DNA from: Ignavibacteriales bacterium
GTDB lineage: Bacteria > Bacteroidota > Ignavibacteria > Ignavibacteriales > Ignavibacteriaceae
NCBI GenBank assembly: GCA_016709155.1
Contig: JADJEI010000013.1
Location: forward strand, 868,001 to 932,000
Length of the DNA stretch: 64,000 nucleotides
Reading direction: 5' to 3'
Shown piece after piece: positions 39,162 through 48,145 of the stretch. Made by a program: the position numbers and the translations under genes. Every line of letters starts with the position of its first letter. The first letter of the stretch is position 1. Below the pieces are notes generated by a model, which ran no database searches, was not told where the DNA came from, and saw only the letters and a program-made list of their open reading frames with translations.

Positions 39162-39779
39162 ATGAAGAATAAAGGTCTAATAATCGGTTTATCAATTGTC
39201 GGAGTAATATTGCTTGCAATATTTATGATGATCATGTGGGGAGTAGGCGTTTATAATAATATGGTCACGCTTAACGAATCTGTTACTAAAAGCTGGGGGC
39301 AGGTTGAAAACCAGTATCAGCGAAGAGCCGATCTAATTCCAAATCTTGTAAACACTGTTAAAGGTTATGCTGATTTTGAACAGAAAGTTTTGACTGATGT
39401 GATTGAAGCGCGCTCAAAAGTTAGTCAATTCAATATTACACCAGAAGTTTTGAATGATCCTGCTGCGTTTCAAAAATTTCAATCGCTTCAAGGAGAGTTG
39501 AGTGGCGCACTTTCAAGATTATTAGTTACAGTTGAAAATTATCCCAACCTAAAAGCAAACGAGGGATTCCTGAATCTACAGGCTCAGCTTGAGGGAACTG
39601 AAAATCGGATTACGGTTGAGCGAAAAAATTTCAATGAATCTGTACTAACTTATAATACCTCTATAAAGAAATTCCCTGCATCATTTTTAGCCGGAATGTT
39701 TGGCTTCAACGAGAAACAATATTTTAAATCTCAGGCAGGAAGTGAAAATGCACCCAAAGTTGATTTCGGTACTCGATGA
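39162..39779 (+). CDS. lemA: LemA family protein
   Basis: 205 residues. One N-terminal membrane helix (residues 8-30), then the LemA helical bundle with the family block Y-N-N-M-V-T-L-N-E-S-V-T-K-S-W-G-Q-V-E-N and R-R-A-D-L-I-P-N-L-V-N-T-V-K-G-Y. The function is not settled; it is a membrane-anchored, mostly cytoplasmic or exported bundle commonly paired with a TPM protein, as here. Its stop overlaps the next start by four bases (ATGA), which indicates translational coupling. Confidence 0.94.
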   Translation: MKNKGLIIGLSIVGVILLAIFMMIMWGVGVYNNMVTLNESVTKSWGQVENQYQRRADLIPNLVNTVKGYADFEQKVLTDVIEARSKVSQFNITPEVLNDPAAFQKFQSLQGELSGALSRLLVTVENYPNLKANEGFLNLQAQLEGTENRITVERKNFNESVLTYNTSIKKFPASFLAGMFGFNEKQYFKSQAGSENAPKVDFGTR

Positions 39780-40477
39780 GAATTTTGCTCTTCGTTCTTG
39801 TTAGTTCGTTAATAGTTTTTGCTCAGCCCAAAATCCCTGAACTTAAAATGTGGGCAACTGACCAGACAAAAACTCTAAAATCTGATGAACTTTCGAACTT
39901 AAACTCTCGCTTAAAAACGTACGAGGACACTACTTCAAATCAGTTGATTACTTTGATGATCGCCTCACTCGAGGGTTATCCAATTGAAGACTATTCTCAC
40001 GAAGCTGCTTCAAAAAATAAAATTGGAACTGAAAAACACGACAATGGTGTTTTACTTCTTGTTGTTAAAGACGATAGAAAACTCCGCATTGAAGTTGGAT
40101 ATGGATTAGAAGGCGCACTGCCCGATGCTCTTGCAAGCTCAATTATCCGAAATGTCATTGTACCAAAGTTCAAAAACAATGAATACTATGCAGGCATTAG
40201 TGATGGCATCAATGCAATCATTGCAACAATTGCAGGCGAATATAAAGCTGAACCTGATGATGATTCTGACGGAGGCGGTTCAATTATTTTTACAGTCTTT
40301 GTAATTATATTTATTATTATTATTCTTTTTGGAAAATCAACCGGTGGAAAATCAGGCGGATTTTATTATGGTGGAAGTTCAGGAAGCGGCGGTTTTTCCA
40401 GCGGAGGATTTTCAAGCGGTGGATTTAGCGGAGGCGGTGGTTCATTCGGCGGAGGTGGTGCAAGTGGGAGCTGGTAA
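39776..40477 (+). CDS. TPM domain protein (YgcG-like)
   Basis: 233 residues. A signal peptide (to V-F-A-Q-P) precedes a TPM domain (W-A-T-D-Q-T-K-T-L, D-D-R-K-L-R-I-E-V-G-Y-G-L-E-G). A membrane helix near 165-185 follows, and the tail is a Gly/Ser/Phe-rich region with G-G-F-S-S-G-G-F-type repeats. The domain is a periplasmic fold with reported acid-phosphatase or photosystem-repair roles in plants. The partnership with lemA is conserved in many bacteria. The function here is unknown. Confidence 0.9.
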   Translation: MRILLFVLVSSLIVFAQPKIPELKMWATDQTKTLKSDELSNLNSRLKTYEDTTSNQLITLMIASLEGYPIEDYSHEAASKNKIGTEKHDNGVLLLVVKDDRKLRIEVGYGLEGALPDALASSIIRNVIVPKFKNNEYYAGISDGINAIIATIAGEYKAEPDDDSDGGGSIIFTVFVIIFIIIILFGKSTGGKSGGFYYGGSSGSGGFSSGGFSSGGFSGGGGSFGGGGASGSW

Positions 40478-40572
40478 AAACTTTATAATTGGATTGAGTA
40501 TGAAAAATTATATTCATATTTTTAGATTAAACAATTAGATAATTAAAATTATTATTGAAATAAGGAGAAAAA

Positions 40573-40904
40573 ATGGCAATTAAAATAACTGAAGAATGTA
40601 TCAACTGTGGTGCTTGTGAACCCGAATGCCCAAACACTGCTATTTACGAAGGTGGTGTTGAATGGGAATTAGCTGGTAAACATTATGGTGACGGTGCAGC
40701 GGCTCCATCAGGAGCAAATGGATTTTTTCAAGCGACTTTTTCTTTATTGTTCCTGATAAATGCACCGAATGCAAAGGCTTCCACGATGAGCCACAATGTG
40801 CGGCTGTATGTCCCGTTGATTGCTGCGTCCCGGATCCTAATCACGTTGAAGATGAAGAAACTTTACTAAAACGTAAAGAATATCTCGATTCCGTTGGTCG
40901 CTAA
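40573..40904 (+). CDS. 2[4Fe-4S] ferredoxin, frameshifted
   Basis: The first cluster is C-I-N-C-G-A-C-E-P-E-C-P. The frame as given runs to 40869 with a nonsense tail, but another frame from about 40728 continues C-T-E-C-K-G-F-H-D-E-P-Q-C-A-A-V-C-P-V-D and ends T-L-L-K-R-K-E-Y-L-D-S-V-G-R at 40904. Adding a T to the run of six at 40723-40728 joins them to about 110 residues, the normal Alvin-type size with the insertion between clusters. A small electron carrier in the cytoplasm. It is a paralog of the next gene. ATG 40573 follows AAGGAG. Confidence 0.92.
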
Positions 40905-40928
40905 AATTTAGAATTTAGTTTTATTAAT

Positions 40929-40957
40929 GCCCGGTAAAAAGAAGCCGGGCATTTTTT
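40929..40957 (+). terminator. Terminator after the first ferredoxin
   Basis: GCCCGG, a ten-base loop, CCGGGC and a T run. This separates the transcripts of the two ferredoxin genes. Confidence 0.85.
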
Positions 40958-41127
40958 ATTTCAATTCAGAGAAAATTCAACCCTCAATTTCTCACTTCTG
41001 ATAAATTCTCAATAAATCATTCATTCTATCCTTCTTTTTTTCTAATAGTTCAATCTTTACACTTGACTTCTTCTGGTACGATTTTAGTCATTATTTGTGA
41101 AATATAATTTGAACAATTGGAGTTATA

Positions 41128-41397
41128 ATGGCTTATAAAATAACTGAAGAATGTATCAACTGCGGTGCTTGCGAACCAGAATGCCCGAACAATTCAATAT
41201 ATGAAGGCGGCAATAACTGGGAAATAAATGGCGCTTCATTTGGCGAAAACGACGCTGCTCCTTCGGGTGCAACAGGTTTTTACTCGGGTGACTACTATTA
41301 TATTGTTCCCGATAAATGCACAGAATGTCAAGGCTTTCACGATGAACCTCAATGTGTCAGCGTTTGTCCGGTTGATGCAGTTGTACATATAAATTAA
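41128..41397 (+). CDS. 2[4Fe-4S] ferredoxin
   Basis: 89 residues. The first cluster is C-I-N-C-G-A-C-E-P-E-C-P; the second C-T-E-C-Q-G-F-H-D-E-P-Q-C-V-S-V-C-P-V-D-A. The eight-residue spacer between C-x2-C and C-x3-C is the feature of the YfhL/Alvin-type ferredoxins. The coding DNA of the first 20 codons is close to that of the gene 555 bases upstream, so the pair arose by duplication. The protein stops sooner, without the L-L-K-R-K-E-Y tail. It carries electrons to unknown partners. Confidence 0.93.
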   Translation: MAYKITEECINCGACEPECPNNSIYEGGNNWEINGASFGENDAAPSGATGFYSGDYYYIVPDKCTECQGFHDEPQCVSVCPVDAVVHIN

Positions 41398-41451
41398 TAT
41401 TTTTCGGGAGAATGGGGAATTTTTCAGGGGACCTTTCTAAATAGAACACGC

Positions 41452-41487
41452 AAAAAGGATGGGCATAAATAGTGCTCATCCTTTTTC
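41452..41487 (+). terminator. Terminator after the second ferredoxin
   Basis: AAAAAGGATGGGCA, a seven-base loop and TGCTCATCCTTTTT pair with one G-T, ending in T. It closes the ferredoxin transcript. Confidence 0.8.
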
Positions 41488-41562
41488 GTTTTAAATACTT
41501 CGAGACTTTATCCTTTCTTTTTACTTGATTAAATTGTTCTTAAAATTTAATCAATTCCTTAA

Positions 41563-42429
41563 ATGAAAATCGGTAAATATAAATTAAGTCTTTTTGTTAG
41601 CGGTTATTTTTCGTTAGACGGCGGCGCTATGTTTGGCATTATTCCTAAACCATTGTGGAGTAAAACAAATCCTACAGATGAGCAAAATCGAGTGAGACTT
41701 GCCACGAGGCATTTAATCCTTCAGTCTGATAACAGAAATATTATTATAGATACAGGAATGGGAAATAAATGGGATGATAAATCCAAAAGCATTTACAATA
41801 TTGACTCAACTCATGAACTTGAACATGAACTTGAAGATGAACTTGAACTTGAACCTGAACTCAATAACATATCCGCAGCCTCCATCACTGATGTACTATT
41901 AACTCACCTTCATTTTGATCATACCGGTGGCTCAACAAAAATTGAAAACGGAAAATTGATTCCGACTTTTCCTAATGCAAAATACTATGTGCAGAAAAAA
42001 AATTATGATTGGGCAGTCAATCCATCCGATAGGGATAAGGGCAGCTACATAAAAGAGAATTTTGAACCTTTAATGAAGGAAGGCGTTCTCCATTTTATTA
42101 ATGGCGAAGAGCAGTTTGATGATGAAATTAGTTTCATACTCGTAAATGGTCATACTTTTTATCAACAGCTTATAAAAATATCTGATGGCGACAATACTTT
42201 TCTCTTTGTATGCGATTTGCTGCCTTTTGCATCTCACATTCCCTTGCCATATATAATGGGCTACGACCTTCAACCGCTGGTGACGTTAAATGAAAAGAAA
42301 ATAATATTAAAGCAGGCGGTGGATGAAAATTGGAAATTATTTTTCTACCATGATCCCGAAATTGCGTATGCGACTTTAATGCAAACTGATAAAGGCATTC
42401 GAGTGCAAGAAAAGTTCTCTGCTTTATGA
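41563..42429 (+). CDS. MBL-fold metallo-hydrolase with a hexamer-repeat insert
   Basis: 288 residues. Metal site H-x-H-x-D-H is in T-H-L-H-F-D-H-T-G-G; later ligands are N-G-H-T-F near 201-205 and a C-terminal H near F-Y-H-D-P-E. Substrate unknown; hydrolase branch similar to lactonase/YtnP-type enzymes. Just before the metal motif, residues about 85-100 are an acidic run of H/E/D-E-L repeats coded by eight near-identical hexamers (GAACTT type, 41815-41862), which relatives lack in my memory of the family. The stop overlaps the Rieske start by four bases. ATG 41563 follows an AT-rich leader. Confidence 0.88.
   Translation: MKIGKYKLSLFVSGYFSLDGGAMFGIIPKPLWSKTNPTDEQNRVRLATRHLILQSDNRNIIIDTGMGNKWDDKSKSIYNIDSTHELEHELEDELELEPELNNISAASITDVLLTHLHFDHTGGSTKIENGKLIPTFPNAKYYVQKKNYDWAVNPSDRDKGSYIKENFEPLMKEGVLHFINGEEQFDDEISFILVNGHTFYQQLIKISDGDNTFLFVCDLLPFASHIPLPYIMGYDLQPLVTLNEKKIILKQAVDENWKLFFYHDPEIAYATLMQTDKGIRVQEKFSAL
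41815..41862 (+). repeat. Hexanucleotide repeat (GAACTT)8, imperfect
   Basis: Eight units in phase with the reading frame: GAACTT, GAACAT, GAACTT, GAAGAT, GAACTT, GAACTT, GAACCT and GAACTC. As it is a multiple of three it can change length without breaking the gene. Confidence 0.9.
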
Positions 42430-42761
42430 GCATAAAAAATGATTTCTACAAAGTCTGTTCTATAAAAGAACTAAAAGAGGAAGTTGGCAAAAGATTTTTA
42501 GTCAACGATATTGATATCGCCGTGTTCAAAATAAAAGATGAAGTGTTTGCTGTTTCAAATAACTGCCCCCATCAGCATACACAAATGATTTATGATGGAC
42601 TGATAGAGGATAATTGTGTCGTTTGCCCGGCGCATGGCTGGATGTTCGATTTGAAAACCGGATGTCTGCCAACAGGCGCAAAAGGATTGAGAACTTTCCC
42701 CGTTATCATTTCTGGCGATGATGTTTTTGTTAAAGTGGATCGGAAAGAATTAAACTGGTGA
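42426..42761 (+). CDS. Rieske 2Fe-2S protein, NirD-like
   Basis: 111 residues with the two ligand pairs: C-P-H-Q-H near residue 43 and C-P-A-H-G-W near residue 64. Size and sequence match the small soluble ferredoxin component seen with nitrite reductases and dioxygenases, but no such partner is here. It is translationally linked on both sides: its start overlaps the MBL gene by four bases and its stop overlaps queG by four. Confidence 0.92.
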   Translation: MSIKNDFYKVCSIKELKEEVGKRFLVNDIDIAVFKIKDEVFAVSNNCPHQHTQMIYDGLIEDNCVVCPAHGWMFDLKTGCLPTGAKGLRTFPVIISGDDVFVKVDRKELNW

Positions 42762-43714
42762 ATGAAAATATCTCCCCCTTGCTGCCCGATCGTGTTACAA
42801 ATGATGTTGTTATCAGCAAAGCTAAATCATTGGGCTTTAGTTTAGTTGGTTTTGCAGAAGTGGAATTGCTCACTAACGAAATTACAAACCTAAATGACTG
42901 GCTGAATCAAAATCATCAAGCTGGAATGAATTACATGCAAAAAAATTCTGATAAGCGTGAAGACATTTCTAAAATACTTCCTGATGCCAAAAGCGTTATT
43001 TCTCTCGGTATGAATTACTACACGAATAATCTGCATTCAAACCAAAAGGGGATGGGAAAAGTATCGCGCTACGCCTGGGGAAAGGATTATCATCTCATTA
43101 TCTGGGAAAAGCTGAATGAGTTTGAAAATTACCTTCAACAAATTGATAAAAAATTCAACTCTAAATCCTATGTTGATACTGGTCCTGTTATGGATAAAGC
43201 CTGGGCTGTTCGTTCCGGCATTGGATGGATGGGGAAGCACTCAAACATTATCAATCGTGAATATGGCAGTTGGTTCTTCATCGCAAATATAATTTGTAAT
43301 CAGGAATTTATTTACTCGGAGCCGATACCTGATTTCTGCGGCGAGTGCACTGCCTGCATTGATGCCTGTCCCACCGATGCAATCATTCAGAATTATGTTG
43401 TGGATGCGAACAAATGTATTTCATATTTAACCATTGAAAATAAAGGCAGCATTGATACATCTTTCAAAGATAAATTTGATAACTGGCTTTTCGGATGTGA
43501 TATTTGTCAGGATGTTTGTCCGTGGAATATTAAATTTGCTCAGGAAACTTCTTTAAAAGAATTTCAACCCGCAGATGGCAACGGAGAAATAGAATTGAAT
43601 AGCATTTTGGAAATGAGCGAAGAAGATTTTAAAAAAAGATTTTCAAGCAGCCCGATAAGTCGTGCAAAGCTAAAAGGACTAAAACGTAATGCTGAATTTT
43701 TAAACGATATATAA
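42758..43714 (+). CDS. queG: Epoxyqueuosine reductase
   Basis: 318 residues. It completes queuosine in the tRNA wobble position by reducing epoxyqueuosine with cobalamin and two 4Fe-4S clusters. Cluster motifs are C-G-E-C-T-A-C-I-D-A-C-P-T-D-A and C-D-I-C-Q-D-V-C-P-W-N. The N-terminal block A-K-S-L-G-F-S-L-V-G-F-A and Y-A-W-G-K-D-Y-H match the cobalamin-binding domain. It starts with GTG at 42758, overlapping the Rieske stop. It is the shorter form without the C-terminal HEAT repeats. The Rieske neighbour may supply electrons; this is inference. Confidence 0.95.
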   Translation: MNENISPLLPDRVTNDVVISKAKSLGFSLVGFAEVELLTNEITNLNDWLNQNHQAGMNYMQKNSDKREDISKILPDAKSVISLGMNYYTNNLHSNQKGMGKVSRYAWGKDYHLIIWEKLNEFENYLQQIDKKFNSKSYVDTGPVMDKAWAVRSGIGWMGKHSNIINREYGSWFFIANIICNQEFIYSEPIPDFCGECTACIDACPTDAIIQNYVVDANKCISYLTIENKGSIDTSFKDKFDNWLFGCDICQDVCPWNIKFAQETSLKEFQPADGNGEIELNSILEMSEEDFKKRFSSSPISRAKLKGLKRNAEFLNDI

Positions 43715-43803
43715 AAATCTTTTTAATAATGATTTGAAACTATAAACATTAATTTGAATCTAACCATCAATCATAAAAAATATTTTAATCATCAGGAGAA
43801 ATA

Positions 43804-44751
43804 ATGTCGAACAATCATCACAAAGTAATAATAATTGGTTCGGGTCCATCAGGTTTTACAGCCGCCTTATATACGGCACGCGCCGAATTAAAGCCCGTAG
43901 TTTTTGAAGGAATGCAGCCCGGCGGACAGTTAACTATTACAACCGAAGTTGAAAACTATCCCGGCTTCGAAAAAGGAATTATGGGTCCGGAACTTATGGA
44001 CGTTATGCGTAAGCAAGCCCACCGCTTTGGTGCAGTTAGTATCTATAAAGAAGTAACATCAGTGGATTTTTCAAGACGACCTTTCGTAATCAAAACTTAC
44101 GATGATCTCTATACTGCCGATTCGGTTATTGTTTCAACGGGTGCTTCTGCAAGACTGCTTGGATTGGAAAGTGAAACAAAATATATGGGCTATGGTGTTT
44201 CTGCCTGTGCTACGTGTGATGGATTTTTCTTTAAAGGATTAAAAGTAATTGTTGTAGGTGGTGGTGATACTGCAATGGAGGAGGCTAACTTCCTCACAAA
44301 GTTTGCAAGCGAAGTGACTATCATTCACAGGCGTAATGAATTCCGCGCATCAAAAATTATGTATGATCGTGCAAAGAAAAATTCCAAAATAAAATTGCTC
44401 ACCAACGAAGTGGTTAAAGAAGTACTTGGCAAAGAAGAAAACGGCAAGAAAGTGATGACGGGAGTTCTTCTCGAAGACACGAAAGATCACGCTACCACCA
44501 CCCTCGAAGCAGATGGATTGTTCATCGGTATCGGACATAAACCAAACACGGAATTATTTAAGGGGGTGCTTGATATGGATGAGAACGGTTACCTGAAAGT
44601 TCAGCCCGGCTCGACTTATACAAACATTCCAGGTGTCTTTGCCGCCGGAGATGTCGCTGACCATAAATATCGCCAAGCCGTCACCGCCGCCGGTACAGGC
44701 TGCATGGCTGCCCTCGATTGCGAGCGCTGGCTGGAAGCACAAGAAGCTTAA
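43804..44751 (+). CDS. trxB: Thioredoxin reductase
   Basis: 315 residues. It passes NADPH electrons through FAD to thioredoxin. FAD site G-S-G-P-S-G-F-T-A-A; NADPH site G-G-G-D-T-A-M-E-E; redox pair C-A-T-C-D-G-F; C-terminal G-V-F-A-A-G-D-V-A-D. It lacks extensions. ATG 43804 follows CAGGAG. Its terminator (44826-44855) is the first of four alike hairpins that mark unit borders in the region downstream. Confidence 0.96.
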   Translation: MSNNHHKVIIIGSGPSGFTAALYTARAELKPVVFEGMQPGGQLTITTEVENYPGFEKGIMGPELMDVMRKQAHRFGAVSIYKEVTSVDFSRRPFVIKTYDDLYTADSVIVSTGASARLLGLESETKYMGYGVSACATCDGFFFKGLKVIVVGGGDTAMEEANFLTKFASEVTIIHRRNEFRASKIMYDRAKKNSKIKLLTNEVVKEVLGKEENGKKVMTGVLLEDTKDHATTTLEADGLFIGIGHKPNTELFKGVLDMDENGYLKVQPGSTYTNIPGVFAAGDVADHKYRQAVTAAGTGCMAALDCERWLEAQEA

Positions 44752-44825
44752 ATATTTTTGGAATCAACTTCCAATTGCATTGTCATTGAAGGAATTGGTA
44801 TTGGTGAAAATAGAATTGAATTCCA

Positions 44826-44855
44826 AGGCTGTTCAGAAATGGACAGCCTTTTTTA
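44826..44855 (+). terminator. Terminator after trxB, first of a repeated hairpin family
   Basis: AGGCTGTTCAGAAATGGACAGCCTTTTTT: a GGCTGT/ACAGCC stem and T run. An ATTGACAA element follows 16 bases downstream. The same module recurs at 46780, 48535 and 51240. Confidence 0.85.
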
Positions 44856-44977
44856 CTTTTTAATTGACAACTTTAATAAATTTCTTTAAGTTGTGATCAG
44901 TCTTATAATCATTGCGATTATCTGAATTATTTTGTTTCTTAATTAACCCAATCATCATCAATTAAAGGAGTCTTTAT

Positions 44978-46723
44978 ATGAGGTATAATATTCAGTTTAA
45001 CCTGCGGACAGTTTTTTATGTCCTCTTTCTGTTTCTCTTGCTTCCGATATTCTCAATTGCACAGACAACACAATTACCATATCACATCAAACCATATTCA
45101 ATGGAGTCTGGAGTGTTTAATGGTAATTTCGAGATCGAGGCTACTGAGAATATTGCATTTGATGGCGTTGTGCAAGTTGCAGATGCCCCCTGGTTAAAAT
45201 TGACATTTAGTAGTGCCAATCTTGGTGAAGATAGTTATTTAATACTTCGTTCCGTACTGGATGGCAAGTGGCAAAGACTCAATGCTGTTGCTTTAGAGCA
45301 GTGGCAAAACTCAAGCGCATTTTTTAATGGGGATGCTGTTGAAATAGAATTACATGTTGCCGATGATGATAAAGGTGTGTACGTGAACATCGCCGATATC
45401 ATAGTTGGTGAACAGGTACAGGAATATGGTGTAGAAAGTCAATGCGGTCCCACAGATGATCGAGTAGCTTCTTCAGATGATAGAGCCTGCAGATTATTAA
45501 ATATTGGATGTACAGCGTGGTTGATCACTAATGGAAAACTTGTTTCGGCAGGACATTGTGTGTCTTCAAATTCATTGTTAAATACTCTTGAATTTAATGT
45601 TCCTCCTTCCTTAGCAAATGGAACATTGCAGCATCCCGGGCCTGAAGATCAATATGCAGTAAACACTGCTACAAAAGTTTTTTCAAATGGTGGAATTGGA
45701 AATGATTGGGGAGTATTTGAAGCTTTTCCGAATTCAAATACAGGTTTAACACCATTGCAGGCACAAGGTGTAGCTTTCACCGTTGTTCAAAATTTGGGAC
45801 CGAGCACAATTAGAATAACCGGTTATGGAGTTGATGGTGGCACAGCAAATCAAACGCAGCAAACATCAATAGGGCCAAACGCCGGTTCATCAGGAACTAC
45901 CATGCGATATGTGTGCGATACTGAAGGTGGTAATTCCGGCAGTCCCATAATTGATGAAGCTACCGGCAATTCGGTGGGGGTTCATACAAATGGTGGGTGT
46001 ACGACAGGTGGTTCCGGCAGTAACTCTGGCACGAGTGCTTTTAATACTGCTTTCTGGAATGCGCTTAATGCAGGCAGTACTAATCCAAATGTAACTTGTA
46101 CTATCACACTCAATCCCACATCAGGGAATGGAACACTCGCTTACACTATGTCCATCACAAACAACGAAGCCACAAATCAAGCTGCTACCGTTTGGGTAGT
46201 GGTAACAGGACCAAATGGATTTAACCAGACAATTTTCAATCGGACTATGAACCTGAAGTCGAACAGAACACTGAATAGATCTAGAAATTATACTATCCCT
46301 GTTTCTGATCTCGGAGCATTTACATTTACTATAAATGTTGGAACTAATCCAACTCCTATCTGGGATACGGATGCGAAGATTTATACTAAAACATCTCTTG
46401 AAAAACAGATTGTTGAATCAGCAGAAAACTTAACTTCAAATCCTGAAAACATGACATTGATCGGTAATTACCCCAACCCTTTCAACCCGACAACAAACAT
46501 TAAATATGCCTTAAACGAAGACGCAAGTGTTTCAATTAAGATATACAATTCTTTGGGGCAGGAAGTTGCAACACTCGTTGATGGCTTTGCATCAGCAGGT
46601 TATTACGAGGCTGTTTGGGATGGAAGAAATGAATTTGGTGATCTGGTCTCCAGCGGAATTTATTTTTATAGAATGACCACAGGCAATTTTGTACAAGTTA
46701 AAAAGATGTTACTGAATAAATAG
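44978..46723 (+). CDS. T9SS-secreted trypsin-like serine protease
   Basis: 581 residues. A signal peptide (to S-I-A-Q-T) is followed by a propeptide-like region (about 25-155). The protease domain runs from about 160 to 365: His in V-S-A-G-H-C, Asp in G-N-D-W-G-V-F-E, Ser in G-G-N-S-G-S-P. Cysteines flank the His (C-T-A-W, S-A-G-H-C) as in lysyl-endopeptidase relatives. An Ig-like region and a T9SS type A sorting domain (N-Y-P-N-P-F-N-P-T-T, then S-G-I-Y-F-Y-R-M) complete it. It should act outside the cell on proteins. ATG 44978 follows AAAGGAG. Confidence 0.92.
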   Translation: MRYNIQFNLRTVFYVLFLFLLLPIFSIAQTTQLPYHIKPYSMESGVFNGNFEIEATENIAFDGVVQVADAPWLKLTFSSANLGEDSYLILRSVLDGKWQRLNAVALEQWQNSSAFFNGDAVEIELHVADDDKGVYVNIADIIVGEQVQEYGVESQCGPTDDRVASSDDRACRLLNIGCTAWLITNGKLVSAGHCVSSNSLLNTLEFNVPPSLANGTLQHPGPEDQYAVNTATKVFSNGGIGNDWGVFEAFPNSNTGLTPLQAQGVAFTVVQNLGPSTIRITGYGVDGGTANQTQQTSIGPNAGSSGTTMRYVCDTEGGNSGSPIIDEATGNSVGVHTNGGCTTGGSGSNSGTSAFNTAFWNALNAGSTNPNVTCTITLNPTSGNGTLAYTMSITNNEATNQAATVWVVVTGPNGFNQTIFNRTMNLKSNRTLNRSRNYTIPVSDLGAFTFTINVGTNPTPIWDTDAKIYTKTSLEKQIVESAENLTSNPENMTLIGNYPNPFNPTTNIKYALNEDASVSIKIYNSLGQEVATLVDGFASAGYYEAVWDGRNEFGDLVSSGIYFYRMTTGNFVQVKKMLLNK

Positions 46724-46738
46724 TTCCATCTTAAAAAA

Positions 46739-46778
46739 GAGGTCGTCTTTTCAAAAGATGACATCTTTGATTTTTGAC
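46739..46778. terminator. Long hairpin after the protease gene
   Basis: AAGAGGTCGTCTTTT and AAAAGATGACATCTTTG pair with two mismatches and precede a TTTTT tract. A possible terminator for the protease gene, just ahead of the repeated hairpin. Confidence 0.55.
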
Positions 46779-46779
46779 A

Positions 46780-46870
46780 AAGGCTGTTCAGCAATGGGCA
46801 GCCTTTTTTATTAGTTGACAATAGCAATTTTTATCCTTAAGTTACAAACAAAAATATTTAGGGATAAAAA
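46780..46870 (+). promoter_or_regulatory. Terminator-promoter-leader module, copy 1
   Basis: AAGGCTGTTCAGCAATGGGCAGCCTTTTTT hairpin, then TTATTAGTTGACA, and the leader ACAAACAAAAATATTTAGGGATAAA directly before the lipoprotein ATG. Copies 2 and 3 are almost the same. TTGACA may be a -33/-35 element; the -7/-10 box is not clear. Confidence 0.65.
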
Positions 46871-46872
46871 AA

Positions 46873-48135
46873 ATGACAGTAATAAATCTTCTGTTCAAAA
46901 ATTCTCGGCCCCTAAAGTATTTTATCTTTAGTCTTAGTTGTGTTGTTTTTGCAGTGATGTTGACAAGCTGCGAGCAAAACCCCACCGCCCCAAATGAACC
47001 GCCCAAACCCCCCGGCTACCAGGAAGATATTTACTGGCCCAGCCTTGCCGATAGCCCCTGGCCTATGAACCATCACGATCCGCAGAATACGGGGAGGAGT
47101 AAAATCAGTGGTTTCATAGTTGGTAACATATTGGCAGAATTAGAGGAATATTTTATTCAAACCGGTATTTCGGTATCACCTGATTCATCATTTTATTTGG
47201 TTACTTCATATCCGAGCGTTATTCGTTCATTCACAAAGGAAGGAATTGAAAAATGGAATATACAATTAGGAGATTATGAATCCTTTGTAACTCCTGCCAT
47301 ATCCGCAAGAGGGTATATTTATTCCATAGCCGCACAAGAAGGGTTACTATATCAAATTGATCTTACTGGGAAAATCAAATGGATATATCAAGATCCTTAT
47401 CCAATTTGGCAAAGTGGTATAAGTATTGGATTAGACGAAACAATTTATTTTGTTAATTCAAACAATGAACTTAAAGCGATTGATTTATATGGGAATTTAA
47501 TTTGGAGTGTTAGTAATCAAAAGTTCGGAACCAGTACTCAGTCATTTACTGTTTTCTCTCCGGATGGAAAAACTCTATATATTCCGGGAGAAAATACTGT
47601 ATCCTTAGTAGCATTTGACATTATAAGCCAACAGATTAAATGGGAAATAGGGCAAACTCCATTACTTGCGCCTCCAGTAATAAATTCAGGGGGGGATGCT
47701 TATATTTTCTGTTCGATTGAAGACATTAACGAATCACGTCCTTCATTGTTTTGCATTTCTGAAAAGGGTGAAATACACTGGGATTATGATTACCAAAAAG
47801 ATCATTCAATTCCCATAATCAATAATTCGGGGGGAGCATTGGATAGATACGGTAATTTTTATTTTGCCGAAGATACCTTATACAAAGTGGATTATAATGG
47901 AAATCAGAAATGGAAAAAAAGTTTGGATGTTACAAACTGGACTCCAATTATTGTAGATGTCAATGACAATATATTCGTGACAACGATAAATAAAATATAT
48001 AAATTTGATCAATCGGGGAATCAAATTACTACAACTGATTTGAATACAATTACCGGAGGATCACCCGCGATTTCTTATGGAGGAAAGGTCTTAATACCAT
48101 CATGGAAATCGAAGGAAATCTTTATAATAAATTAA
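46873..48135 (+). CDS. PQQ-like beta-propeller lipoprotein, cassette copy 1
   Basis: 420 residues. Lipoprotein signal with lipobox M-L-T-S-C and acylated Cys33, then a Pro-rich linker and the block Y-Q-E-D-I-Y-W-P-S-L-A. The body has repeated blades ending in K-W or I-W with a hydrophobic-Gly pattern (G-I-E-K-W-N, G-K-I-K-W-I-Y), as in PQQ-like/WD40-type beta-propellers. No PQQ ligand set can be asserted. Lnt and SecA in this window would process it. The first 75 codons are nearly identical in DNA to copies 2 and 3, while the blades differ. A partner gene follows 10 bases on, in damaged form. Confidence 0.82.
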   Translation: MTVINLLFKNSRPLKYFIFSLSCVVFAVMLTSCEQNPTAPNEPPKPPGYQEDIYWPSLADSPWPMNHHDPQNTGRSKISGFIVGNILAELEEYFIQTGISVSPDSSFYLVTSYPSVIRSFTKEGIEKWNIQLGDYESFVTPAISARGYIYSIAAQEGLLYQIDLTGKIKWIYQDPYPIWQSGISIGLDETIYFVNSNNELKAIDLYGNLIWSVSNQKFGTSTQSFTVFSPDGKTLYIPGENTVSLVAFDIISQQIKWEIGQTPLLAPPVINSGGDAYIFCSIEDINESRPSLFCISEKGEIHWDYDYQKDHSIPIINNSGGALDRYGNFYFAEDTLYKVDYNGNQKWKKSLDVTNWTPIIVDVNDNIFVTTINKIYKFDQSGNQITTTDLNTITGGSPAISYGGKVLIPSWKSKEIFIIN

Positions 48136-48145
48136 AGGCATCTAA

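Noticed and set aside
40573..40869. Ferredoxin with a new hydrophobic C-terminus
   Set aside because: The other frame encodes the expected second cluster up to 40904; one T restores it.
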